Assembly: GCA_009840355.1 (NCBI GenBank)
Contig: VXNZ01000026.1
Span: forward strand, 98,433 to 162,432
Length of the DNA stretch: 64,000 nt
Reading direction: 5' to 3'
Origin: Chloroflexota bacterium
GTDB taxonomy: Bacteria > Chloroflexota > Dehalococcoidia > Lucifugimonadales > JADFKI01
A model generated the notes under the pieces. The model was not told where the DNA came from. It did not search any database and saw only the letters and a program-made list of their open reading frames with translations. Position numbers and translations under genes: made by a program. The first letter of the stretch is position 1, and each line of letters begins with the position of its first letter. This document shows, piece by piece, positions 24,422-33,366 of this stretch.

Positions 24422-24512
24422 TTACGATGTTCGTTCCACATCTACCCCGCTGCATTTTGGACGGCTTAGGGGCGGTGATGAGCGTAATGGGTTTGCTAGT
24501 ATAGCAGCGACG

Positions 24513-26843
24513 CTACGCGACCGCCTCTTCCATTTCTTCTTGTGGGATTGGTCCCTGGAAGCCGCAGGATGCGTCTAGGCAACGGGCACTCTTGCGTCCG
24601 CGTCCGCGCGTTACTAGCAGCTTGCCGCAGTCGGGGCACGGTTGTGGTAATGGGTTGGCGGCGAACTTGCACTCCGGGTAGTTGGAGCAGCTGTAGAATA
24701 TCCTGCCGTTCTTGCCCTTTTGCTTGCGCTCTACTAGAACATTACCGCAGTCGGGGCAGTCCACGCCTACGGGCAGCGGCTTGGCGTTCTTGCACTCTGG
24801 GTAGCCGGTGCAGGCGAGAAAGCGTCCGTTACGGCCGGTCTTGACCACCATCGGGCGTTCGCATTTCTCGCAGTATTCGTCCACGTCTTCGCTGACAAGC
24901 TCACGGATGGCGCGCTCTTCGGGGCTTTCCAGTGGCTTGGTGTTCTTGCACTCCGGGTAGCCGCGGCAGGCGATGAAGCGACCGTAGCGCCCGGACTTGA
25001 TGACCATCTGATTGCCGCAAAGCTCGCACGCCTCACCGGTCTCTTCTTCGAGCCACTCGCGCGGTATCCGCTCGACTTCGCTCATCGTCTTTGCGATGGA
25101 CTCGTCGAATGGTCCGTAGAACTCCTTGAGCATCGGCTCCCACTTAAGCTCGCCGTCAGCAATGTCATCAAGGCGCTCTTCCATCTGCGCGGTGAAGCCG
25201 ATGTTCATCACATCGGGGAAGTTCGGCTTCAGGAAGTCGGTAACGACCAGCCCGAGTTTCGTCGGCAAGAACCTGCCGCGCTCTTTGCGCACATAGTCTC
25301 TGTCCATAATCGTGGCGATGATGGGCGCGTATGTGCTTGGCCTCCCGATGCCTTGCTCTTCCATCGCGCGGATGAGCGTGGCGTCGGTGAAGCGCGGGGG
25401 CGGCTGTGTGAAGTGCTGGTCCGGCGTGATTTTCAGGCAGTCCAACGCGTCGCCGTCCGCGAGTTCGGGCAGCGGCGGCGTCTCGTCGTCTTCACTAGCG
25501 TTGTCGTCCAAGCCTTCCATGTACAGAGTTCGGAAGCCGGGGAACCTCATCACCGAGCCGCTCGCGCGGAACAGGTACTCGTTATCCGACTTGGCGCTCT
25601 TCACGCCGATGTCCACGCGCGTGGAATCGAACAGCGCGTCCGCCATCTGACTCGCGAGCATGCGCTTCCAAATCAGGTCGTAGAGTCGGAACTGCTCGCC
25701 ATTGAGGTACTGCCGTATGCTCTCCGGAGCGCGCATAATCGAAGTTGGGCGTATGGCTTCGTGCGCTTCCTGCGCGCCCTTGACCTTGCGCGTGTATGTG
25801 CGCGGCGACTTGGGCGCGTATTCTGCGCCAAACTTTTCCTTGATGTAGGCGTTCGCTTCCTGCAACGCGGCAGATGCGACATTCGTTGAGTCCGTGCGCA
25901 TATAAGTGATAAGCCCGACTTCACCTTCGGAGCCGATGGATATGCCTTCGTAGAGTTGCTGCGCGACCTGCATGGTGCGCCGCGCGGTGAAGCGCAGCTT
26001 GCGCGACGCCTCCTGCTGCATCGTCGATGTGATAAATGGGGCGGCGGGTCTGCGGCGGGTCTCACGCCTGCGTACTGTGTCCACCTTGAACTCCGCGCCT
26101 TCGATATCTGCGACGATTTCATGCGCTTGGTCGCCGTTGGAGATTTCGATGCGCTTTTTGCCTTTAATCGAGTGTAGCGCCGCCTTGAAGTCAATGCGCT
26201 TTTGGACATCGTCCTGCGCGCTCTTGGCGAGTATGGATTCGATGCTCCAGTATTCGACCGGCACGAACGCCTCTATCTCGCGCTCGCGGTCAACGACGAG
26301 GCGCAGCGCGACCGACTGCACGCGGCCAGCGGAAAGCCCACGCTTGACCTTGCCCCACAACACGGGGCTGAGCCGGTAACCGACCAGCCTGTCGAGAATG
26401 CGGCGTGCCTGCTGCGCGTCAATCAGGTTGTAATCAAGCTCGCGCGGGTGCTCGAACGCCTCACTTATGGCTTCCTTCGTGATTTCGTGGAATACCACGC
26501 GCTTGACCTTTGACCGCGCGATATTCGCCGCTTCGAGCAGGTGCCACGAGATAGCCTCGCCTTCGCGGTCCGGGTCGGTGGCGAGATAGACTACATCGGC
26601 GTCTCGCGATGCCTTGCGGAGCTGCGTCACGATTTTCTTCTTATCCGGCATCACCATGTATTCCGGGTGAAATCCGTCGTCGTCAATCAAGACGCCGTGC
26701 ACGCCCGGCTTGCCGCGCTTCTTCTTGTCGGACAGGTCACGCACGTGTCCCATCGACGCAAGCGTCTGGTACTTGCTGCCAAGAAACCGCCCGACGGTGC
26801 GGGCTTTCGCGGGGGATTCTACTACTACCAGATCTTTACTCAT
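24513..26843 (-). CDS. topA: DNA topoisomerase I (type IA)
   Basis: Relaxes negative supercoils by single-strand passage. 776 residues from ATG 26843, which has a GAGGAAG site; the frame is open 54 codons further up but that part lacks family features. The TOPRIM domain starts LVVVESPAKARTVGRFLG and continues with YLATDPDREGEAISWH. The active-site tyrosine is in GLITYMRTDST. GIGRPSTYAPII is the conserved domain IV motif. The C-terminus carries four zinc-ribbon modules (CELCGNQ..CRGYPEC, CEKCERP..CTGYPEC, CPDCGNV..CSNYPEC, CPDCGKL..CLDASC). It lies 17 bases downstream of dprA, the same order seen in many Firmicutes and Chloroflexota. Confidence 0.97.
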   Translation of the reverse strand: MSKDLVVVESPAKARTVGRFLGSKYQTLASMGHVRDLSDKKKRGKPGVHGVLIDDDGFHPEYMVMPDKKKIVTQLRKASRDADVVYLATDPDREGEAISWHLLEAANIARSKVKRVVFHEITKEAISEAFEHPRELDYNLIDAQQARRILDRLVGYRLSPVLWGKVKRGLSAGRVQSVALRLVVDREREIEAFVPVEYWSIESILAKSAQDDVQKRIDFKAALHSIKGKKRIEISNGDQAHEIVADIEGAEFKVDTVRRRETRRRPAAPFITSTMQQEASRKLRFTARRTMQVAQQLYEGISIGSEGEVGLITYMRTDSTNVASAALQEANAYIKEKFGAEYAPKSPRTYTRKVKGAQEAHEAIRPTSIMRAPESIRQYLNGEQFRLYDLIWKRMLASQMADALFDSTRVDIGVKSAKSDNEYLFRASGSVMRFPGFRTLYMEGLDDNASEDDETPPLPELADGDALDCLKITPDQHFTQPPPRFTDATLIRAMEEQGIGRPSTYAPIIATIMDRDYVRKERGRFLPTKLGLVVTDFLKPNFPDVMNIGFTAQMEERLDDIADGELKWEPMLKEFYGPFDESIAKTMSEVERIPREWLEEETGEACELCGNQMVIKSGRYGRFIACRGYPECKNTKPLESPEERAIRELVSEDVDEYCEKCERPMVVKTGRNGRFLACTGYPECKNAKPLPVGVDCPDCGNVLVERKQKGKNGRIFYSCSNYPECKFAANPLPQPCPDCGKLLVTRGRGRKSARCLDASCGFQGPIPQEEMEEAVA

Positions 26844-26860
26844 TCTTGTGATTCTTCCTC

Positions 26861-27985
26861 TCACACTGCGCTTGCCGAGTATTCGTCTGAGACCTCGCGC
26901 ATTCTTACATAGTTCATGCCGCCGACCTGCTTTACAAGCCCTTTGAGTTCCATCATCGCCAGCGTGCTGCTTACATCGGGCGCCGTGCGTCCGGTGCTGC
27001 GGCACACTTCGTCCACATGCACCGGGTCGAATGTGATATAGCGGAGCAAGTCTGCTTCATCGTCGTCCTCAGGGAACAACGCCGCCATTTCAATCTGCCG
27101 CTCAACGGCGGTGAGGTTCAGTTCTTCTAGCACATCTTCGTATGAAGTTACTAGCTTCGCCTCGCCTTTTTTAATCAGTTTGTTCGTGCCCTCACTGTTC
27201 TCGGAGAGAATTCTGCCCGGCACGGCGAAGACTTCCCTGTTTTCTTCCAATGCCTGCCGCGCCGTTATCAGCGCGCCGCTCTTTTTGCCCGCTTCGATGA
27301 CGAGCGTGCCGAGCGTCATGCCGCTCATAATCCGATTGCGGCGCGGGAAATTGCGCGGATCCGGCTTTGTGCCGAGTGGGTATTCCGACAGCAGCGCGCC
27401 GTTATTCGCGATCTGCTCCGACAAATTAGTATGTTCCGGCGGGTAGATATTGTCTAGCCCGCTGCCTAGCACGGCGATAGTGCGCTGACCGGCGTCCAGC
27501 GTAACACGATGCGCCGCTCCGTCAATGCCGCGCGCAAGGCCACTTACGATTGTAACGCCCGCACGCGCAATATCATAGACGATTTGCTCGATAACTTGCC
27601 TCCCGTAGTGCGACGGATTGCGCGTGCCCACGACCGCGACCGAGCGCGCGTCTTCCGGATGCAGCGTGCCGCGGACGTACAAAAGCGGCGGCAGATCGTA
27701 GATTTCTTTCAGCCGCGCGGGGTATTCGTCGTCGTGCCAAGTGAGCGCGCGGACGCCGCTTCGCAGCAATCTATCGGCTTCGGCATCGGGATCGATAGTA
27801 CGCCTACCGTCCACGACCGCGCGGACGGTGCGCCTGTCCAAGCCTGCCGCTCTAAGTTCGGCTGCGCCCGCCGACCATGCCGCTTCCATTGAGTCGAAGT
27901 AGCTTTCAAGCCGCTGAAATCGCGCTCTACCGATGCCGCTGGTGCGGTTGAGCGCCAGCCAGTATTTAATCTGCTCAATTTCCAT
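26861..27985 (-). CDS. dprA: DNA-processing protein DprA/Smf
   Basis: Binds incoming single-stranded DNA during transformation and loads RecA. 374 residues. An N-terminal helix-hairpin-helix-like region (LNRTSGIGRARFQRLESYF) leads into the Rossmann-like core with SVAVVGTRNPSHYGRQ, TIVSGLARGIDGAAHRVTL, TIAVLGSGLDNIYPPEH, FPRRNRIMSGMTLGTLVIEAGKKSGALITARQALE and REVFAVPG. The C-terminal winged helix (ADLLRYITFDPVHVDEVCRSTG) is intact. It starts at ATG 27985 and is probably co-transcribed with topA. Other competence genes are not in the window. Confidence 0.97.
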   Translation of the reverse strand: MEIEQIKYWLALNRTSGIGRARFQRLESYFDSMEAAWSAGAAELRAAGLDRRTVRAVVDGRRTIDPDAEADRLLRSGVRALTWHDDEYPARLKEIYDLPPLLYVRGTLHPEDARSVAVVGTRNPSHYGRQVIEQIVYDIARAGVTIVSGLARGIDGAAHRVTLDAGQRTIAVLGSGLDNIYPPEHTNLSEQIANNGALLSEYPLGTKPDPRNFPRRNRIMSGMTLGTLVIEAGKKSGALITARQALEENREVFAVPGRILSENSEGTNKLIKKGEAKLVTSYEDVLEELNLTAVERQIEMAALFPEDDDEADLLRYITFDPVHVDEVCRSTGRTAPDVSSTLAMMELKGLVKQVGGMNYVRMREVSDEYSASAV

Positions 27986-28104
27986 CTGAAAAATATAAGT
28001 GCCTAATGTTACAGCAGAATTACGGGGAGGAACATGGTGAGGGTAATGTAGTGTGGGGATTCTTCGTGTCTAACTATAATTCGCGCTGGGCTACACCATT
28101 GCCC

Positions 28105-29502
28105 CTACACCACAGGCCAAGCGGACGGGAACGATATGCCGGTCTTCGCCAGCAATTCTTCGCCTATGGCTTGCAGACGCTGAATTAGCTGCCATTCATC
28201 CACGTAGGTCGGCTTGTAGTCTTCGATGACAACCCTGCCGTCCACGATGACGGTGTGCACGCTGCGGCCGTCGGCGTTGTACACGAGGTTATTGACGGGG
28301 TTGAACAGCGTTCGCCATTCTGCGCGGCGCGTGTCGAATAGCACCATGTCCGCCTTCTTGCCAACTTCGATAGAGCCGATTTCGTCCGCCAAGCAGAATG
28401 CTTCCGCGCCGCCTATGGTGGCGAGTTCCAACGCGGTCTCCGGCGAGATCATGCCGATGTCCTGCCGCCCGTCTTTGTACAGCACGGCGGCGAGATACAT
28501 CGCGCGCATCGTTTCCATCAGGTTGGAGTTGTTCGGCGCGTCCGTGCCCAAGCCAACGCTGATGCCGCGATCAAGTAGTTCGGGCAATTTTCCGATGCGC
28601 GTGATGCCTGTGCCCTGCTTCAGTGTTTGCGACGGACACATCACGGTCGTGGAGCCGCCGCGCGCCATCGCGTCCATCTCGGCGTCATTCACGCCTATCA
28701 GATGCGACAGCAGCACATTCTCGCCCATCACGCCAATCTTTTCGAGATATTCTACCGGGCGCATGCCGTGCTCTTGCAGGCTTTCTTCGACTTCAGACGG
28801 CGAGTTGCTAGTGTGCAGCGTTAAGCCCGTGCCGTATTCGTCCGCGAGGCGTTTCGCGCCACGCAGAAGTTCTTCCGTGGAAAAGTTCGGAGCGAACGGC
28901 ATTGCCCACGCGCGAACGCGGTCGTTCAGCCGGTGGTCGTACTCGCGGATGGCGTGTTCCATGATGGCGATGGCTTCGCCGGTCTCGTACTGCGGCAGGT
29001 TGACCGGATTCGGCTTGTCGGTGACATGCATGCCGACGATGATTCGGCAGCCGGACTCGTCGTATGCGTCCATGCACGCGTCGATAAACTTGGTGCTGCC
29101 AGGGTCCATAAAGCAGGTCGTGCCGCCCTTCAGCATCTCGGTGATGGCGAGCAGGGATGCGCAGTATTCCGCTTCTTCGTCGAGTTCGCCCTGCAGCTTG
29201 AACACATTCGGCAGGTAGTCGGATCCCAGCGTGTCGGGGAAGATGCCGCGCGTGGCGTGGGCGTAGCTGATATGCGCGTGTCCGTTTATCATGCCCGGCG
29301 TGATGACCATCTCGCTGGCGTCTATCACGCGATCCGCCGGGACGGATTCCAGCTCGCGCGCCTTGCCAACCTGCGTGATGCGCCCGTCTTCGACCAAAAT
29401 CGAACCGTCCGTGATGATACGCCTGCCCGCGTCCACCGTCAGGATGAAGCGCGCGTTGTGTATCTTCAGAGTGCTGCCGTTGCTTGTCGTGCCATTTGCC
29501 AT
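28105..29502 (-). CDS. Amidohydrolase, TrzA/MtaD-like
   Basis: A 465-residue metal-dependent hydrolase of the TrzA/AtzA/SAH-deaminase branch of the amidohydrolase superfamily, which removes amino or chloro groups from heterocycles. A beta-sandwich lid (ARFILTVDAGRRIITDGSILVEDG) is followed by the first metal site PGMINGHAHISYAHATRG. Then come GGTTCFMDPG, ENVLLSHLIGVNDAEMD with the His/Glu region, and the catalytic Asp in SVGLGTDAPNNSNLMETMRA. The family usually has N-x-H-x-H and H at the third ligand; here LTLHTSNSPSEVE replaces the common LHxAE, so the fourth-position Glu is altered. Start ATG 29502. A MITE-like repeat lies upstream. Substrate unknown. Confidence 0.88.
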   Translation of the reverse strand: MANGTTSNGSTLKIHNARFILTVDAGRRIITDGSILVEDGRITQVGKARELESVPADRVIDASEMVITPGMINGHAHISYAHATRGIFPDTLGSDYLPNVFKLQGELDEEAEYCASLLAITEMLKGGTTCFMDPGSTKFIDACMDAYDESGCRIIVGMHVTDKPNPVNLPQYETGEAIAIMEHAIREYDHRLNDRVRAWAMPFAPNFSTEELLRGAKRLADEYGTGLTLHTSNSPSEVEESLQEHGMRPVEYLEKIGVMGENVLLSHLIGVNDAEMDAMARGGSTTVMCPSQTLKQGTGITRIGKLPELLDRGISVGLGTDAPNNSNLMETMRAMYLAAVLYKDGRQDIGMISPETALELATIGGAEAFCLADEIGSIEVGKKADMVLFDTRRAEWRTLFNPVNNLVYNADGRSVHTVIVDGRVVIEDYKPTYVDEWQLIQRLQAIGEELLAKTGISFPSAWPVV

Positions 29503-29813
29503 GATGATTGCCTTGTCGCTTGTCTATCCGGTCATCAGTGTGAATATACGCGAATACAACTGAACCATTCTACCTGAGGTGATAACACAAATGTTAGTTC
29601 TGTCCTGGCTGAGGTGATTTCACAAAACCCTTAATGTTGTCATTTCGCGCTGTTTTTGTCACTCCGAACGCAGTGAGGAATCTGAAATCGTCGCCTGCAG
29701 ACCTGTTTCAGACTTTAGATTTCTCGCTTTCGCTCGAAATGACAGGACAAAATGCATCTGTGAAATTGTCTCGTCCTACTATCCTGCCCATACCGCTCAT
29801 TCTGTCCAGCCTG
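29503..29813. other. Repeat-filled intergenic region
   Basis: No gene. Most of it is the MITE-like element at 29611-29771. Upstream of that, CTGAGGTGATAACACAAAT (about 29575) partly repeats the element's left end, as if a fragment of another copy lies beside it. After the element comes a short run of CATCCTG/CATTCTGTCC-type repeats. Confidence 0.5.
29611..29771. repeat. MITE-like element, family A copy 1 (about 161 bp)
   Basis: The ends are imperfect inverted repeats: GAGGTGATTTCACAAAA on the left and TCTGTGAAATTGTC on the right. Inside is a palindromic core running from GTTGTCATTTCGCGC through TCTGAAATC to GCTCGAAATGACAGG. The whole element matches 51472-51630 closely in length and sequence. 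It encodes nothing. Confidence 0.7.
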
Positions 29814-30572
29814 TTAGATTGTGAGCGAGACGAAGTCGGCGCTTCGGACTTCGCGCTCGGCGATGTGGCGGATGTATGTGCGCAACAGGCGTTCTATGTC
29901 CTTGCGGATACTCTCCGGTACGGTCAGCGCTTCCACCTTGTCGAATGCCAACTCGCGCTGTATGAAGCGCAGCGTCTTCATCGTGTTCAGCGGCAGGGGC
30001 AGAAGCGCACCGCTCGATTCCGTGCGGCAGTTTGGGCAGATTGCGCCACCGCTTTCGCACATGAATAGGTGGTTGCCGGGCTCGAGCCACGCGCGGCACT
30101 CTACGCAATGCACCAACTCGGGTGTGTATCCTGTTACATCTAGCAGGCGCATCTCGAACCAGCGCAGCAGCAAGTCAAGGTTGCTGGCGTTCTCAAGCCA
30201 TGTCAGCGCGCGGAGCAGAAGCGCGTACATCTCTCGATTGCCGTTGCCTTCCATCGAAAAGCCGTCCACGAGTTCGGCGATGTACATCGCGCGGGAGACG
30301 CGGCGCAGGTCAGCGCGTATGCCGCCGTAGGTGCTTATCGCAGAAGCTTCGTTGATAGTGTCGAGATTCCTGCCCACGGAGACGGCAACGGACGCGCGGT
30401 TCAGCAGTTCCAGATGCCCGCCGAACCTGCTCTTCATGCGGCGCACACCCTTCGCCACGGCCCGAACCTTGCCCTTGTCTGGCGAACACAGCGTCAGAAT
30501 GCGGTCCGCCTCGCCAAGCGGCATCTGTCGGACGACCACGCCCTCGGTGCGGTATGTCCTGAATCTGCTCAA
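29814..30572 (-). CDS. recO: DNA repair protein RecO
   Basis: Recombination mediator that loads RecA onto SSB-coated gaps with RecR. The N-terminal OB-fold begins RTYRTEGVVVRQMPLGEADRILTL, as in all RecO proteins. The middle helical domain has RRVSRAMYIAELVDGF. A zinc site is visible as CVECRAW followed by CESGGAICPNC. About 252 residues from a TTG at 30572, which places the start where the family begins; the frame extends to another TTG at 30635 without a ribosome-binding site. It follows recR closely on the same strand, in a run ybeY-dnaX-ybaB-recR-recO dedicated to replication and recombination. Confidence 0.93.
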   Translation of the reverse strand: MSRFRTYRTEGVVVRQMPLGEADRILTLCSPDKGKVRAVAKGVRRMKSRFGGHLELLNRASVAVSVGRNLDTINEASAISTYGGIRADLRRVSRAMYIAELVDGFSMEGNGNREMYALLLRALTWLENASNLDLLLRWFEMRLLDVTGYTPELVHCVECRAWLEPGNHLFMCESGGAICPNCRTESSGALLPLPLNTMKTLRFIQRELAFDKVEALTVPESIRKDIERLLRTYIRHIAEREVRSADFVSLTI

Positions 30573-30653
30573 ACGGTCAGCCTGCCCATTCCGAATCGTT
30601 GATGCCAGCCTTGCGCATAATAGCGCGGTAAACAACCCATAACTCTTGCCCGC

Positions 30654-31265
30654 TTATAACTCTTGCCTGCCTTCTATGGCGCGACCGAGCGTGATGTCGT
30701 CCGCGTACTCCAAGTCGCCGCCAACGGGCAAGCCTCGCGCTAGGCTGGTGATGCGCACGCCAAACGGCGATATGAGCTGCTGAATGTACATCGAGGTCGC
30801 ATCGCCTTCGAGGTTGGGATTGATTGCGAGAATAATCTCTTCAATGTCGTCTGCCTGCAACCTGTCAAGCAGCGGGCGAATGTGCAGGTCTTCGGGTCCG
30901 ATGCCGTTCTGCGGCGATATGACGCCGTGAAGCACATGGTACAGCCCTCTGTATATATTCGTGCGTTCCAGAGCAATCACATCGAGCGCGTCTTCCACGA
31001 CGCAGATGCGCGTTCTGTCGCGGCGCGGATTGGCGCAGACGATGCAGAGGTCGGTCTCGGCGATGTTGTAGCAGACGCTGCATAACACGACGCGCTCCTT
31101 AACGGCAACAATCGCCTCCGCAAGCGCGAGTGCATCTTCTTCAGGCATCCGGACGAGATAGAATGCGAGGCGCGGCGCCGTTTTGGGGCCTATGCCCGGC
31201 AGCTTGCTAAACTCGTCCGCAAGCCGCGCGACGGGCGCAGCCGCCCGCACGCTGTCAGTCGTCAT
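30654..31265 (-). CDS. recR: Recombination protein RecR
   Basis: 203 residues, the normal length. It forms a DNA-clamping ring and acts with RecO in RecF-pathway gap repair. It shows the helix-hairpin-helix FSKLPGIGPKTAPRLAFYLV, the zinc finger CSVCYNIAETDLCIVC, and the TOPRIM domain starting RICVVEDALDVIALERTN with GVISPQNGIGPEDLHI, then NPNLEGDATSMYI. It starts at ATG 31265, 56 bases after ybaB, the usual dnaX-ybaB-recR order. Confidence 0.98.
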   Translation of the reverse strand: MTTDSVRAAAPVARLADEFSKLPGIGPKTAPRLAFYLVRMPEEDALALAEAIVAVKERVVLCSVCYNIAETDLCIVCANPRRDRTRICVVEDALDVIALERTNIYRGLYHVLHGVISPQNGIGPEDLHIRPLLDRLQADDIEEIILAINPNLEGDATSMYIQQLISPFGVRITSLARGLPVGGDLEYADDITLGRAIEGRQEL

Positions 31266-31321
31266 CTAACGCTCCCAAATCGGCTTACAACGGTATCCTT
31301 CCCATCCTGCAAATGGATAAG

Positions 31322-31630
31322 TTAGAGCATGCCTGGCGGCAACATGCCGCCGGTGAGCGCGCCCATCTTGTCTTGCGCCATCTGTTGCGCCTTGTCCATG
31401 CCTTCGTTGACCGCCGCCATAACGAGGTCTTCCAGCATGTCCACATCTTCCGGCGACACGACATCAGGGTCGATGGTGATGGATTCAACCTTCATCTTGC
31501 CGCTGACGACCGCCTTCACCACGCCACCGCCTACGCTCGCCTCGACGGTTGCACTTTCGAGTTCTTCCTGCAGCTTCATCATCTGCTTCTGAATCTGCTG
31601 CGCCTGCCGCATCATCTTTCGATTCATCAT
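31322..31630 (-). CDS. ybaB: Nucleoid-associated protein YbaB/EbfC
   Basis: A 102-residue small dimeric DNA-binding protein. The sequence matches the family throughout: MNRKMMRQAQQIQKQMMK at the N-terminus, ELESATVEASVGGGVVKAVVSGK and ITIDPDVVSPEDVDMLEDLVMAAVNE. The ATG overlaps the dnaX stop by four bases (ATGA), giving translational coupling. A methionine-rich, Gly/Pro-rich C-terminus (GGMLPPGML) is typical. Confidence 0.96.
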   Translation of the reverse strand: MMNRKMMRQAQQIQKQMMKLQEELESATVEASVGGGVVKAVVSGKMKVESITIDPDVVSPEDVDMLEDLVMAAVNEGMDKAQQMAQDKMGALTGGMLPPGML

Positions 31631-33366
31631 GGTTGTCTGACCTCTCTTTCGCCGATTACTCGTGCGCCCATAGATTGCGCCGCCTGAACAAGGTGGCTCG
31701 TCTGCGAAGGGCGCTTGGATCCTGCGCCGTTGCTCCCGTCCGAGAGCGCCACCCTTACCTCGAACTTCGATCCCATCGCGCTTTCGATTGCGTCGTACAA
31801 CGCCTTCTTGGTCTGCGGAGTTTCCAGCTCCTCATTCAGGCGGTCCACGTTGGAAAGCGATGGATACCTGATTATTATAGTATCCCCGACGATTTCTCGC
31901 TCTCTTGAACTTCGCAGCATCGCGCCAACCTTGAATCTGGCACCAGTGAATCGCAGTTCGTTGGCGATCCTGTTCCACTGGTGCGCCAACTTCGCGTCGA
32001 GTTCTCTGGGCATTTCGCCGCCCGGCGCTGGCATGCCGTTGGGCATGCCGGCAGGTGTGGCACTCGCCGCAGACGGTTGATATGCGGGGCGCGACGGTTG
32101 GCGATACGGTTGCTGCTGCGGTGCGTCTGTTGGCGATGGCGCGCCCGTTGGCGCAGTTCGGTTCGGCGGTTGCTGATACGGCTGTGCTTTCGGCATCGAC
32201 GGCTGCTGACGCGGCGCGGGCGCTTGCGTTGCCGGCGCCGGCTGCCGCGCGGCGGCATAAGGCTGCTGTGGTACGGGCGCGGCGACCATAGGCTCCGGAT
32301 CGGTAGCCATATCGACCAGCGCGAGTTCCAAGGGCAGCGTGGATGACGCATCTCGACGCATGTTGACGGCTGCGAACACCTTCAGCGACTTGACCAGATG
32401 CTCCATTGATACGCCAACGACCAGTGCGTTCAGGCGGCTCATCACTTCGTCCGAGTAGCCGAATGTCGCGCCTGCACCGGTCTTTAGCAGCAGCAGCGCC
32501 CTCAGGTATTCGAGTGTGCCGCGCAATAGTTGGCGTAAGTCTGTACCTTGCTCAGACGCGCCGTTGACGGTGGTGATGCCGTCTTTGACCGACTTGGCGA
32601 TGATATGTCGTACAAGTTCGAGCGCCATCTCGTCGCCGCCAAGCCCTAGCAGCTGGCGCACATCGTCTTCGCTTATCGGTGAACCGTATGACACGACGAC
32701 CTGTTCGAGCAGGTTCTCGGCGTCTCGCAGGCCGCCGTTTGCCATGCGCGCCACGAGCTGTAGCGCATCGTTGGACGCCTCTATGCCTTCATGTCCACAG
32801 ATGTCTGCGAGTTTCGCCACCATGCGCTCGATGGGAACGCGCCGGAAGTCGAAACGCTGGCAGCGCGATATGATAGTCGGCGGAAGTTTGTACGCCTCCG
32901 TGGTGGCGAGAATGAATTTTGCGTGTTCGGGCGGCTCTTCCAGCGTCTTCAGCAGCGCGTTGAAGGCGGCGTCGGTCAGCATGTGCACTTCGTCGATGAT
33001 GTATATCTTGTAACGCGATTCAGTCGGCGAGAAGCGCACCTTGTCGCTGAGTTCGCGAATGTCGTCGATGCCGCGATTGCTCGCCGCGTCAATCTCGATG
33101 AGGTCGAGCGAGCGCCCTTCGTTGATGCTCACGCAGATGTGGCATTCGTTGTCGGGTTCACCATCTCGCGGCGACAGGCAGTTGATCGCCTTCGCGAGAA
33201 TGCGCGCCGTGCTGGTCTTGCCCGTGCCGCGTGTACCGCAGAACAGGTAGGCGTGCGCCGTTCGTTGCTGCGCGACCGCCTGCCGCAATGTCTTCATGAT
33301 TGCGTCTTGCCCGACGACTTCGCTCATGCTTTTCGGTCGCCACTTCCTGTAAAAGACTTCAGCCAT
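31627..33366 (-). CDS. dnaX: DNA polymerase III subunits gamma/tau
   Basis: Clamp-loader ATPase of the replisome; 579 residues from ATG 33366, which has a GAGAGG site. The frame is open 10 codons further, but MAEVFYRKWRPKSMSEVVGQ is the conserved start. Walker A is CGTRGTGKTSTARI, the zinc-binding cysteines lie in CLSPRDGEPDNECHIC, and Walker B is YIIDEVHMLTDAAFN; the sensor is ILATTEAYKLPPTIISRCQRFDFRR. Domain III follows. A Pro/Gln-rich linker (about residues 375-465) joins a C-terminal domain, as in tau. No A-rich slippery site for a gamma frameshift was noticed. It overlaps ybeY and ybaB by a few bases. Confidence 0.97.
   Translation of the reverse strand: MAEVFYRKWRPKSMSEVVGQDAIMKTLRQAVAQQRTAHAYLFCGTRGTGKTSTARILAKAINCLSPRDGEPDNECHICVSINEGRSLDLIEIDAASNRGIDDIRELSDKVRFSPTESRYKIYIIDEVHMLTDAAFNALLKTLEEPPEHAKFILATTEAYKLPPTIISRCQRFDFRRVPIERMVAKLADICGHEGIEASNDALQLVARMANGGLRDAENLLEQVVVSYGSPISEDDVRQLLGLGGDEMALELVRHIIAKSVKDGITTVNGASEQGTDLRQLLRGTLEYLRALLLLKTGAGATFGYSDEVMSRLNALVVGVSMEHLVKSLKVFAAVNMRRDASSTLPLELALVDMATDPEPMVAAPVPQQPYAAARQPAPATQAPAPRQQPSMPKAQPYQQPPNRTAPTGAPSPTDAPQQQPYRQPSRPAYQPSAASATPAGMPNGMPAPGGEMPRELDAKLAHQWNRIANELRFTGARFKVGAMLRSSREREIVGDTIIIRYPSLSNVDRLNEELETPQTKKALYDAIESAMGSKFEVRVALSDGSNGAGSKRPSQTSHLVQAAQSMGARVIGEREVRQP

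Noticed and set aside
26844..27005. 54-codon upstream extension of topA
   Set aside because: Conserved topoisomerase sequence starts at the ATG at 26843, with a ribosome-binding site; the extension overlaps dprA and has no family similarity.
31627..33366. Programmed frameshift for a gamma product in dnaX
   Set aside because: No A-rich slippery sequence with a downstream hairpin was noticed around the linker.
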